Assembly: GCA_903813345.2 (NCBI GenBank)
Contig: CAIIXF020000006.1
Location: 26,173,936 to 26,233,935, forward strand
Reading direction: 5' to 3'
DNA length: 60,000 bases
Source of the DNA: Owenia fusiformis
Lineage: Eukaryota; Annelida; Polychaeta; Sabellida; Oweniidae
Shown: piece by piece, positions 43,701 to 52,891 of the stretch
Numbering within the stretch: position 1 is the stretch's first letter
Layout of the letters: every line of letters starts with the position of its first letter
Notes under the pieces: model-generated
The model's database searches: none
Told to the model about the DNA's origin: nothing
What the model saw: the letters and a program-made list of their open reading frames with translations, nothing else
Position numbers and translations under genes: made by a program

Positions 43701-44467
43701 GTATACCAAATTTCATGAAGATCTGATGAATACTTTTGAAATTACAATGTCTTTGACGTTACTTCTGGATCACCCTGTATGTTGCCTTCATGTTAATAAA
43801 AAGCTCTATAAATACTATAAAACACTTCTTAATACAAGTGGAACAATTCTGTCAAAGTGGAATACCTTTCAAGTGAAACAGTTTGTAAAGGACATTTTGT
43901 ATTAATGAAACCAATGTAAGTGGAAGACTTCCTAATATAAGTGGAACACTTCTGTAAATGGTAGGGGGCCCATATTTCAGGTGTGATAAAAAAACATTTT
44001 TAAGGCAATTTTTTTTTAAATCTAAGGCCCATTTTCTTCAAAGTTTGCCCTATAATTAAAAATGAATGAGGCCTTAAAAAGCCCAGTAATGCCCGAAAAG
44101 GCCCAATTTTTTCTGCCCCCTCCCCCAGATCCACCAGTGGATTATGAAGGATCCATGACCCACATTGATTTCGTGTAAATGAAATTCTGTAAATGGAACA
44201 CACTCTAAGTGGACATTTTTGTTGTCCCAGAGATGTCACACATGGCCAGGTTTTTATGTCAATCATATGTTCAGTTATATGAAATACGCTAGTATTTTCT
44301 CCAAAAGCTAGGGTGAACAAAATACTCTTTCCTTCATCCTAGGTATTAGATAACTATGCTCAAAATAATGTAAACCATAAAAGGTATATAAATCAATGGA
44401 GACGGTTACTCAAGTTCTTACCTAACCATAGGGCAACACAGCAAATCAGCACTGCTTCTTTCCACAT
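37736..44467 (-). CDS. i-type (destabilase) lysozyme, copy 1, 139 aa
   Basis: Minus-strand exons: 44422-44467 (signal peptide), 38955-39128 (catalytic) and 37736-37935 (C-terminal). Phases are 1 and 1; the total of 420 nt is in frame. The signal exon gives MWKEAVLICCVALWLG. The mature protein starts near KDVILGQPDDICLACIC and carries the i-type pattern with 14 cysteines. Glu36 and Asp48 have the 12-residue spacing of the catalytic Glu18/Asp30 pair of clam lysozyme, so the enzyme is probably active in cleaving peptidoglycan. The GPFNIGEAYWTDCG block is the family signature. Intron 1 (5.3 kb) is packed with transposons; intron 2 (1.0 kb) holds a foldback. It is a tandem paralogue of copy 2, with exon 2 and 3 lengths identical. 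The expected role is secreted digestive or immune lysozyme. Confidence 0.9.
38031..38625. mobile_element. degenerate foldback element in lysozyme-1 intron 2
   Basis: Starts TA|CAGGGTGATG. Arms (about 38051-38150 and 38505-38615) share the inverted blocks aatgtatagctcctgtagtta, ttcaggaaagaaa and aatcgcta. A short simple run (acggacgaacggacgggcg) lies between them. The right tip is missing. No coding capacity. Confidence 0.7.
39262..39536. mobile_element. hAT-like MITE in lysozyme-1 intron 1
   Basis: Ends CACTGGCGGATCCTGGG and CCCAGATCCGCCCCTG are imperfect inverted repeats, of the CAGGGGCGGATC kind often seen in hAT elements. The interior is full of ggcc-type runs. Related fragments in the window are at 43985-44145 and 49722-49770. 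The next element begins exactly at this element's terminal CTG. Confidence 0.6.
39537..41669. mobile_element. 2.1-kb non-autonomous element with GGGTCTATTTCTCC ends
   Basis: Ends GGGTCTATTTCTCCAAACTC and its complement are the tips of inverted repeats of about 45 bp (contain ccgtaa...acgg palindromes). A CTG triplet flanks both sides (39534-39536, 41670-41672), consistent with a 3-bp target duplication. The interior contains a direct duplication: about 40480-40720 and 40980-41220 share acaacgcaaagaagaggttt and ctggatgttgcaactccatt. No transposase frame. The 3-bp duplication and GGG tips resemble Harbinger-like elements, but CTG is not their usual TWA target. Confidence 0.75.
41817..43777 (-). 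mobile_element. near-intact mariner with 189-bp inverted repeats
   Basis: Terminal inverted repeats 41817-42005 and 43589-43777 differ at only about two positions. TA dinucleotides flank both ends (41815-41816, 43778-43779). Tips read CAGGGTGATCCAGAAGTAAC. It encodes one transposase on the minus strand. The near identity of the ends shows a recent insertion, into intron 1 of lysozyme 1. Confidence 0.93.
42121..43356 (-). CDS. mariner transposase, D,D34D, two exons, 354 aa
   Basis: Exon 1 is 43356-42661 (232 codons) and exon 2 is 42489-42121 (122 codons plus stop). They are separated by a 171-bp interval with a donor GTAAGA and acceptor TTTTTCAG, in phase 0. Joined, the protein has the full mariner length. 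N-terminal helix-turn-helix blocks (EQRTNIKFCVKLGKG) precede WVPHDLT, then catalytic Asp162 (TSDES), Asp258 (HWDNAP) and Asp293 (YSPDLAPSDFYL). The last two are separated by 34 residues, the mariner hallmark. Without splicing exon 1 would end in a stop after six more codons, truncating the catalytic core. No frameshift or nonsense codon interrupts either exon, so the protein may be functional. Confidence 0.9.
43985..44145. mobile_element. hAT-like fragment, opposite orientation to 39262-39536
   Basis: Ends in ccagatccaccagtgg and contains ggccttaaaaagccc and cccaattttttctgccccctccccc. It resembles the reverse complement of the MITE at 39262. The left end is not defined. Confidence 0.5.
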
Positions 44468-44570
44468 GGTAATTTACATAACATATGCGATAAATTCAGG
44501 TAACACCTAAATAGCAATGGTATATTTTTAATACAAGTGACGCAATAAACATTGATAACATTATTGTTTC

Positions 44571-44583
44571 AGATAAGATAAGG
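44571..44583. promoter_or_regulatory. double GATA motif upstream of lysozyme 1
   Basis: AGATAAGATAAGG lies about 105 bp before the start codon (44467) of the minus-strand gene. The same 13-mer is at the matching place in the paralogue (49534-49546), in an otherwise more diverged upstream region. GATA factors regulate gut and blood-cell genes in animals. Confidence 0.5.
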
Positions 44584-45091
44584 TTTTAAGAAACATCTAA
44601 AAACACATATGTTATTGCTATCAGAGGGAAACATAAAATTAAGCGGATAGATAAAGCTCTTGAGAAACCTACATGTATTTTCGTATGGATTGCAGTTTAA
44701 TGAAGCTACAGTACTCACGAGGGTGTCTAGCGGCTTTTGTATATTAGATAAGAATTATGAAATAAATAAATTAAATTGAATTGAAAGTATGTATGTTACC
44801 TTTAATTGATAGTAGTTCTGTTCATGTTCTACAGTCTATCCCTTTGTAACTTTGGGCACGTTTATCAGTGTGGTTTAATATTATGTAGATATCTGTATAA
44901 CAACTCAACTCCCGGAATCCATCCAAAACGGTACGTTGTGATATCACTATAATGATCGAGGATCCCTGTTAAGGACTACTAGTAGATGGCGTCAACATCA
45001 CTAGTGTGTTAGGACGGTATTATGGATAAATATTGAATATCCTCAAAGGTAAATGACATTGGTGATAAAAACAACATGAAGGTAATTTTTT

Positions 45092-45599
45092 CACACCGGA
45101 ATAGCCTGACAACGGTAACGTCAGATACTGTTGTTACAAATGGCGGACATAACCGTCGCTTCAACTGTTTAATCACTTGGTCCTCATTTCATGGGATTTT
45201 ATCATCGCTAATTATGTGCATGTATTAAGCTCTTGTGGTGATGTTTCATATGAAATCCCAATTTCGATCAAATTGGGTCGTGAATCGCCACAATATAGCG
45301 TCTTCGATATCGTCAATGACAACGGAATCTGAATTTGAGTAATTTAGAAAGACATATGGTAATTACAGTCTCCGTTGTCCCGTATCTCATTTTGATCGAT
45401 TAAATTAAAGACTTTATTTCGATGGTAGAACATTATTAACTGCACAATAATGCAGACACGTTGATTGATTGTTGTTCCAAAGGAATTTAGTTTAGGTGCT
45501 CTATTATACAGTTCATGAAAATCTAATTGAAGCTACGGTTATGTCCGCCATTTGTGACAACGGTATCTGACTATACCGTTGTCAGGCTATTCCGGTGTG
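45092..45599. mobile_element. 508-bp MITE with CACACCGG ends
   Basis: About 70-bp terminal inverted repeats: cacaccggaatagcctgaca...aatggcggacataaccgt and its complement. No clear target duplication. Interior AT-rich, no frame. It lies between the two lysozyme genes. Confidence 0.8.
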
Positions 45600-45954
45600 T
45601 TGTTCTAATTTTCATTTGATTTTGATCCCATATGGATAATTGTGAAGAGGAAAATGTTCTGATTTTATTTGAGCTCGATCACTTGGGCAATGGAACAATT
45701 CTATGGAAAAGAAAGTAAACAGAAACTCAATTCTGAATTCTGATAGCCCATCTTTATTTATGTTCGTATTTATTCCGCTCCACATTTTCTAAATCAAAAT
45801 TTTATTTATTTTACCATCCCAAAATATTCTATCCTCAGCTTGAAAAGACTCAAATGATAAAAATTTGGGTATGCAATACACAGCAAGCAGTGTGCAGTCA
45901 AATGCGCATTATAGCACTTAAATTCATCCATTTTGAATCCATTTCAATTGGTAT

Positions 45955-48900
45955 TTAACCGTACAGACATCTCTCGACCTCCCTCCAATAAGATGAATCA
46001 GTTTTATTGCATCCTCCACCCGAGCCATGGTGATGTAGCTTTGCATACTGTTCACATGTCTTTTCGCCATGACCACATGTCATGTTATATTTAGCCATGT
46101 AATTTAGCACGCACTGTTGAGAGCATTCCATTGTCATAGTACATGTCCGGAACTCTATATTTAAAAAAACAAAAATACGTTGTTTTACTTCATTTCACAC
46201 GGGCTAAGTATAAAATTAGTGATTTTTCGCAAAGAAAGATGCTCGATGTCGACCTGCAAAATGTTAACAATTGAATCATACTATTTTAATAACACAAATT
46301 GGTCAAAGTAAGCCGAGAAAAAAACATTCTGTTAATTGCAAATGCATTGTATTCCCCTCATTCTGAACTACATACAACAAACTCATGAATGATCTCATTT
46401 ATAAATGATAGCTTGATATCCTTATATCACGTAGATCATTACCTCCTTGTAGACGTCCACAATCAGTCCAATAAGCTTCGCCAATATTGAAGGGTCCACA
46501 TCTCCACTCTCCAGCGCTATCTTGCTCACAGCGCCCTAAGTTTCTCTCACAACCCTCTGTTTGACAAATACACGCTAAACACACTTCATCTGGTTGACCA
46601 AGTATGACATCTTTCCCTAGAATAGAAACGATTGTATTTGGATGCTTCTATATGTCCGACATACATAAACAACTGTTTCAAAAGCTATAACATCAAGACT
46701 TAGAAACCATAAATATACAATTCCAACGTTCTAATTTAAGTCTCTTCGTGTGTAACGGAATTGAAAGACTTCACTTAAAAAAATAACAAAAATAATCAAT
46801 TTTCAACAGATCGTGATGTTTGATAACGGAAGTGTCGAATTTTACTCATGGACTATTAAATGTCTTCTTCTTGGAACTTTTTTCTGATGAGTCAATTCTG
46901 TATCAAGTTTCTGGTATAATGTGTGTATATTTCACTATTACAGGCATATAAACATCATTTATACTATCTAAAATCACAAAAACAGTTAGAAAATTATTCT
47001 GCTGGTACATAATCCATAAATTATCTATCTAACTTCCAGAAGTTGAAGAAATCGATTATGTGTACGTATGTCTGACATGTAAACCCCAGTTACATGTATA
47101 TAATTCTGAAATGATCTTTGAGAACTTCCCAACAAACGCGTCTCCACTTTTTACCTTTTCCATATAACGTATTTGGAATTACGAGGGATGCCCCTATAAT
47201 ACATACAATTGCAACAAAGGCCAAAGTCAAAATCCTAAGTTTCTTGGAACAATTACAGATATATGAAGTACTTCCGTTTTCCTTCTTTTCACCGGCATAC
47301 TCGTGCGTTCCAACATAATGATAGTATGGAATTTCTTCGTACATATTTATGTCTGATAAAACCCTACTTTCTCTTGATTTATGTTCATTTTGCTTGTGTC
47401 GGGAAGTACCAAAAAGTCCTTTATTTTGAATATGTGTTAAATCTGGAAGGGCTGGCATAGGCCTTATCTTATCATTAGTAGTTTTTGTATTTTGAGTACG
47501 ATCATTAATATTATTGATTCCTTCCACTGTGCCCTGTTGCAACCCATCGATAGGGTCATAATCATCAGTTAAAAGATTTTCATCATTTTCCAAGATTTCA
47601 AGATAGTCATTCATATCAGGGTTGTCATCATTTTTTGAAACATGTAAATCATTATTGTTGTTTATGGATCTCTCATCGTTTGTTTGCTGATGACTTTGAG
47701 TACGAGTAAGTTTGTCATCATTTTCTGATACGGGAACACTGTTTGGAAAGATCAATGGCATATAATCCTCATTTCCAATTGTTATTAGTATTTCATGAAT
47801 GTTCCTAAATGGCCTTTCGTCAGTTTGTTTAGTTGTATTGTATACTAAATGAGTCCCAGTTTCATTTCGTTTCACATTTGGTGTGTCAACATGTGCTGTA
47901 TCGGTGTAGTCATCGCTATCTTGGTCATCATTGCTTCTCGCATCATTTTCATCGCATATAATCACCATAGTTATCTATTAAACTAAAGCTGTTCCACAGT
48001 ACATTCCAAGGTATATTGCTCGTGTTGTAGGCTTTTTCAAATGAACTTACAAGGCTTATGTTTATACCAATCCTTACAAGTCACAATTAAATAACACGTT
48101 TCTCTTACAAAGTATATCCTATAAGATAGGTGTGAGTATGTAACACTTTTTTCATCCGCTTGCAGACAATGTGCAGATTGCTATGTGTTACTTGTATCCA
48201 AATTTCTTGGAATATGTGGGACAAATGTCATGAAAACTTATGTTATACTTCTCAAATAACACCTTTCATATACATTGTGAAATGTTTTTGGTCATATTTA
48301 TAATTAACTTTTGCTTTGTTAAACTATTTATGGTTTATTCAGGAAAAATCAACCACTTTAGTTGGATTCATGTCATCACACATTCATGTGTAGCTATAAC
48401 CGTATTTTACTTCCGTATTTCTTTGAACGTTTCAAACCAGTCAGAGTCATGCTTCCTCCTATTCATTCAAAGCATATCCTCTTACAACTTAATCAAGAAT
48501 TATCTGATATTCGGTTTAAGAATTTATGAGCATTTCCTTATTTTCACTTTTCAACGTGTAAACAAAGTTTTTCTTGAACTATATGAATCACTGACTATAA
48601 GTTTATACACATTTTAGTGGCAAATGAAAATAAACAATACGTGATACAGAGGTATTCAGTCGAAAAAATTGTAACATGGTAAACCTAAAGTGTATGCAGT
48701 TAATCTCTTATTAGTGTAAGTTCAGATGAACAAAATAAATTGAAAACATAAATTTTGTGTCAGTCGGATATATTTAAGTAATTATTGAGGAGACTGATCG
48801 TGGTAAGCCACGCTCTCTCCATCTCGACTTGAATGGAGGAGACTGGGAACATGAATGATTATTCGGCCAACCATGACCCCCTGTGAATGAATGACATTCC

Positions 48901-49403
48901 ATTGCAAAGAGGAGTAATTTGGCTTTTTGGTACATTGGATGAAAAAGATGCAGTCATAATTGGTTTTATGGTTTCTTCCGATATTGCATTGGGCCCCATA
49001 CACTGACTTTTGCGATGTTTGTCCCAAGGTAATTTTGGTCCACTTTGCAAAAGGAAAGATTACTCGCCCAAACATGACCCAATATCAACGAATGATACTA
49101 TTGTAAAGAGGAGACACATGGCCTTATGGTACATTGAATGAAAGCAATGCTATTATCACTGATTTTGTGTTTTTCCGAGATAACAATCTGTTGCGTTTTT
49201 TGATACGCATTGTATATGAACCATTGAGTTTGTATATTTTTTTCAATTTCAAACAAAGACGTAATAGCTAACCATGAAAAATTGTTGTTTGATCCTGTAT
49301 AGAATTGACGTACAGTTTAAAGCTAACTGAATAAAGTACGGTCTCTCAAGTTCTTACCTAACCATAGGGCAACACAGCAAATCAGCACAGCTTCTTTCCA
49401 CAT
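45955..49403 (-). CDS. i-type (destabilase) lysozyme, copy 2, 139 aa
   Basis: Minus-strand exons: 49358-49403 (signal peptide), 46443-46616 (catalytic) and 45955-46154 (C-terminal). The structure is the same as copy 1: identical exon sizes and phases, 420 nt in total. The signal exon is MWKEAVLICCVALWLG, identical to copy 1. The catalytic exon retains Glu36 and Asp48 (CLACICQTEGC and CEQD). The C-terminal exon keeps all seven of its cysteines. It differs from copy 1 by about 20 residues, mostly in exon 3 (HGEKTCEQY; GGGCNKTDSS). Intron 1 (2.7 kb) holds the 814-bp transmembrane exon at 47155-47968 on the same strand, absent from copy 1. Expected product: secreted lysozyme. Confidence 0.9.
47155..47968 (-). 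CDS. acidic type II membrane-protein exon inside lysozyme-2 intron 1
   Basis: Open from ATG 47968. It runs 292 codons to a stop at 47090 if unspliced. At 47155|47154 an AAAAG|GTAAAA donor in phase 1 gives a 271-codon exon. Residues 1-240 are hydrophilic, Asn/Asp-rich and without cysteine until 237, with tyrosine motifs (NMYEEIPYYHYV). KKLR (242-245) then precedes one membrane helix (about 246-264), so the N-terminus should be cytoplasmic. The lysozyme-2 catalytic exon, 538 bp downstream, has a phase-1 acceptor that fits. Spliced, it would put the catalytic domain about 15 residues beyond the membrane. It could instead be a separate gene in the intron whose remaining exons I cannot see. No known domain is recognised. 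Confidence 0.55.
47969..48856. other. lysozyme-2 intron sequence
   Basis: A plus-strand open frame (48240-48617) is hydrophobic and AT-driven, and has no family signature. I see no other coding or repeat feature. Confidence 0.4.
48857..49185. repeat. diverged tandem duplication, about 200-bp period
   Basis: The blocks at 48857-48985 and 49060-49185 share gatta.tcg.ccaa.catgac, aaagaggag, tggtacattg.atgaaa and tttccgata. Repeat of an ancient type within lysozyme-2 intron 1. Confidence 0.7.
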
Positions 49404-49533
49404 GGTAATTTACTGAACAACTGCGATAAATTCAGGTAACACCTGTACCGCTATAGTAATGGTATATTTTTAATGCAAAATACGCAATTAACATTGATTG
49501 AATAGGTTTACTTATTGATAACATTGTTCTTTC

Positions 49534-49546
49534 AGATAAGATAAGG
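49534..49546. promoter_or_regulatory. double GATA motif upstream of lysozyme 2
   Basis: AGATAAGATAAGG, about 131 bp before the start codon at 49403. It matches the copy at 44571-44583. Confidence 0.5.
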
Positions 49547-49842
49547 TTTTGAGAAACATGAAGAACATTTTTTGTTATTGATATGAAGTACGTATGACGT
49601 GTATCTACAAATAATATGTTGTTCAATATATAAAGTTATATATGTTGTTCATACATTATACGTACATAATGTACTCCACAATGGATAATTGCTGTTGAAT
49701 ACTAGTATTCAGTATCAACGGCGGATCTAGTTGGGCCCAAATTTTAGGCTTAAAGGGGCATTTGGGTTTCATACTCAAAAGATGTCCTCATTTTTGATAA
49801 AATGAAAATTTTACCATCTGTCTTTCTGTTTACTGCACTGAT

Positions 49843-50935
49843 ATGGTAGGTTCTATTTTAAATACCATCTGTCATTTTCTTCACTGCACTGATATGGTAA
49901 GTTCTATTTTAAATACCATCTGTCATTTTCTTTACTGCACTGATAAGATAGGTTCTATTTTAAGTACCATCTGTCATTTTCTTTACTGCACTGATATGGT
50001 AGGTTCTATTTTAAATACCATCTGTCATTTTCTTTACTGCATTGATATGGTAGGTTCTATTTTAAATACCATCTGTCATTTTCTTTACTGCATTGATATG
50101 GTAGGTTCTATTTTAAAAACCATCTGTCATTTTCTTTACTGCACTGATATGGTAGGTTCTTTTTCAAATACCATTTGACATTCTGTTTACTGCACTGATA
50201 TGGTAGGTTCTGTTCTAAATACCATCTATCATTCGGTTTACCAGTTTACTGCACTGATGTGGTAGGCTCTATTTTAAATACCATCTCTCATTCTGTTTAC
50301 TGCACTGATATGGTAGGTTCTATTTCAAATATCATCTGTCATTCTGTTTACTGCACTGATATGGTAGGTTCTGTTCTAAATACCATCTATCATTCGGTTT
50401 ACCAGTTTACTGCACTGATATGGTAGGTTCTATTTTAAATACCATCTGTCATTTTCTTTACTGCATTGATATGGTAGATTCTATTTTAAATACCATCTGT
50501 CATTTTCTTTACTGCACTGATATGGTAGGTTCTATTTTAAATACCATCTGTAATTCTCTTTACTGCATTGATATGGTAAGTTCTATTTTAAATACCATCT
50601 GTCATTTTCTTTACTGCACTGATATGGTAGGTTCTATTTTAAATACCATCTGTCATTTTCTTTACTGCACTGATTTGGTAGGTTCTATTTTAAATACCAT
50701 CTGTCATTTTCTTAACTGCACTGATATGGTAGGTTCTATTTTAAATACCATCTGACATTTTCTTAACTGCACTGATATGGTAGGTTCTAATCTAAATACC
50801 ATCTGTCATTTTCTTTACTGCACTGATATGGTAGGTTCTATTTTAAATACCATCTGACATTTTCTTTACTGCACTGATATGGTAGGTTCTATTTTAAATA
50901 CCATCTGTCATTCTCTTTACTGCATTGATATGCAA
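49843..50935. repeat. 51-bp minisatellite, about 21 copies
   Basis: Unit ctgatatggtaggttctatt + ttaaataccatctgtcattttctttactgca (51 bp, internally dyadic: tggta...tacca). Because 51 is a multiple of three and the unit has no stop in one frame, it produces two 111-aa repeat frames; these are not genes. A variant unit with an extra accagtttactg occurs twice, near 50239 and 50401, about three units apart, showing a higher-order duplication. Confidence 0.95.
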
Positions 50936-51969
50936 GGTGCTATTTTGAATTTTTCACGATGTGAATGTGAAACAAAAACGGGTGGAGTATTCTCCCAGGA
51001 TTTTTTATGCAATAGTTTAAAAACTATTACTGTTCCAATGAGGGCCAGGCCGCTATAGATGGCAGTTACTTGAAAATAAATACACCTGCTGTTCATAATT
51101 TCTTCTCATCCAGATTAAAATATTGTGCTGAGGAAGTTTTGGTGTTTCTTAAGCATAATAGTCTTGGGGACTGTCAATAGATGGCAAAGAATTCAATTGG
51201 TTTAATTGTATACATGTAGTTTAACATGCTAATATTGCCTCATAAATTACCTTTCAATGAATATATCTAATGCCTCGTGATTTATGATTTTAAAACGTAG
51301 TGTAAGAGTAAATAAAAATTAAGAAGAAAAAAAGTGCTGTTGATTTGATTTACTAGTATGTATAGTAGCGTGTTGGAAATTTTAATACAGCAATATTCAG
51401 ACTCAAACCAATAGAACTTTAAAGAACAACATAATAGAGGAAATTAGTTCATAAACTTCATAAAGCAGAATTGTTCTCCAAATATTTTCATGGTGTAATC
51501 TACAGTGATCATCAGGCTTGATTTTCCTCTGAATAAAATTTAAGTAGTGACAAGATTTCTAGGTCTTCAATGATGAATATTCTTACCAATGCAATAACAG
51601 CAATATGGTTGTGACATAAAAACTCAGAAAACATCCTGTATATACAACAACAAAAAGCACAATTTATAACAATGTTATTTATATATTTATACAGTATATA
51701 ACATACATATACACATACTTACACATGTTCAGAACATGATTGTTCACCTTCTATGTATCTGATGTATCAAACTAAATTAAAATGAAAATTTAAAAAAAAT
51801 CACTTGAATATTAAAATTAGTGTTGTCTTTGAGACTGGAAGGCTATTATAGTCAGTGAGGTGTAGACAATCATAAATAAGAGAAAATGGCGCATATCTTT
51901 GCTGCAATGGTTCATTTATATTATATCTTCCTGTATTGCATACAATGCATACAAATAACAATGTGCACT
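50936..51969. other. intergenic, nothing recognised
   Basis: AT-rich sequence with no repeat or coding signal I can support. The 3' UTR of the minus-strand UBE2M gene may begin in its right part. Confidence 0.4.
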
Positions 51970-52520
51970 ACAGCAAAGTATGCACTAGAGTACTAGACTG
52001 CACCAGAGCATTAATCCACAAGAGCCCTTATGTACACTTGTGAGTCAATACTGCTCTATTATACACCAGAGCTTTTGCACATCAGGTTTCACTAGAGCAC
52101 TAGTCATCAACAGATCATTAATGCAACAGAACTCTTCAGATGTGCAGTTAGTGCTTGTCTACACCAGAGCACTAAGGTACCAGTGCACTAGCCTGCAACA
52201 GAGCATTTAGGCAGAAAAAGTGCACCACTGCACAAGTATACTCCAGAGTTTTTACACACCATGTACTGCACCAGAGCACTAGTTTCACCAGATCATTAAT
52301 GCAACAGAATGCATCACTCTTCAGATGTGCAGTAGTGCTAGTCTATACCAGAGCACTAATCCACAAGAGTGCACCACTGCACTAGTATACCCCAGAGCCT
52401 ATACACACCATGTACTGCACCAGAGCACTAGTTTCACCAGAGTACTAAATATGCAACAGAATGCATTACTCCACAGATGTACTTAACTGCACCAGATCAC
52501 TAATGCAGCAAAGCAGTAGA
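51970..52520. repeat. degenerate repeat field of gcaccagagcacta units
   Basis: Repeated variants of 'ccagagcactag', 'aatgcaacagaa' and 'actagtataccccagagc' occur at irregular spacing; a larger block (atgtactgcaccagagcact) recurs at 52261 and 52410. It lies just downstream of the UBE2M stop, so it may fall in its 3' UTR. Confidence 0.7.
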
Positions 52521-52891
52521 GCGCATCAACATATAAATAAAGCATAGTTAGAAGCAAATGGAGAGACGATTGTGATAGTGCATATTTTCATTGAAATTTA
52601 CCCCTCTTCAGGATCGCATTTGTCATTTCCCTAGTATTTAATTTCTCACTTTGTCTTATAAACAGCATTCGAAAAATGACTTCAAATTGACATCCGTTAT
52701 AGGCAGTAAACTGTGCCCAAATTAGGTCTTTTTACAAGGCTTAAGATTTATATTTTCTAAATAGTGAATCAAACTGAGAGATTGACAGTATGATACTTAT
52801 AAATAGGAATATGTCACACCCATAATGGAGTAACACTGTTCTTTCCATCAAAAAGCTAAGATATTCCACTTTTCTGAGTCTGTTTAAAGGA

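Noticed and set aside
48240-48617. 125-codon plus-strand ORF antisense to the lysozyme-2 intron
   Set aside because: Hydrophobic Phe/Ile/Leu-rich product typical of AT-rich noncoding DNA; no motif or codon signal.
49843-50755. Two 111-codon ORFs with a repeated 17-residue word
   Set aside because: Translation of the 51-bp satellite; no start context, splice signal or unique sequence.
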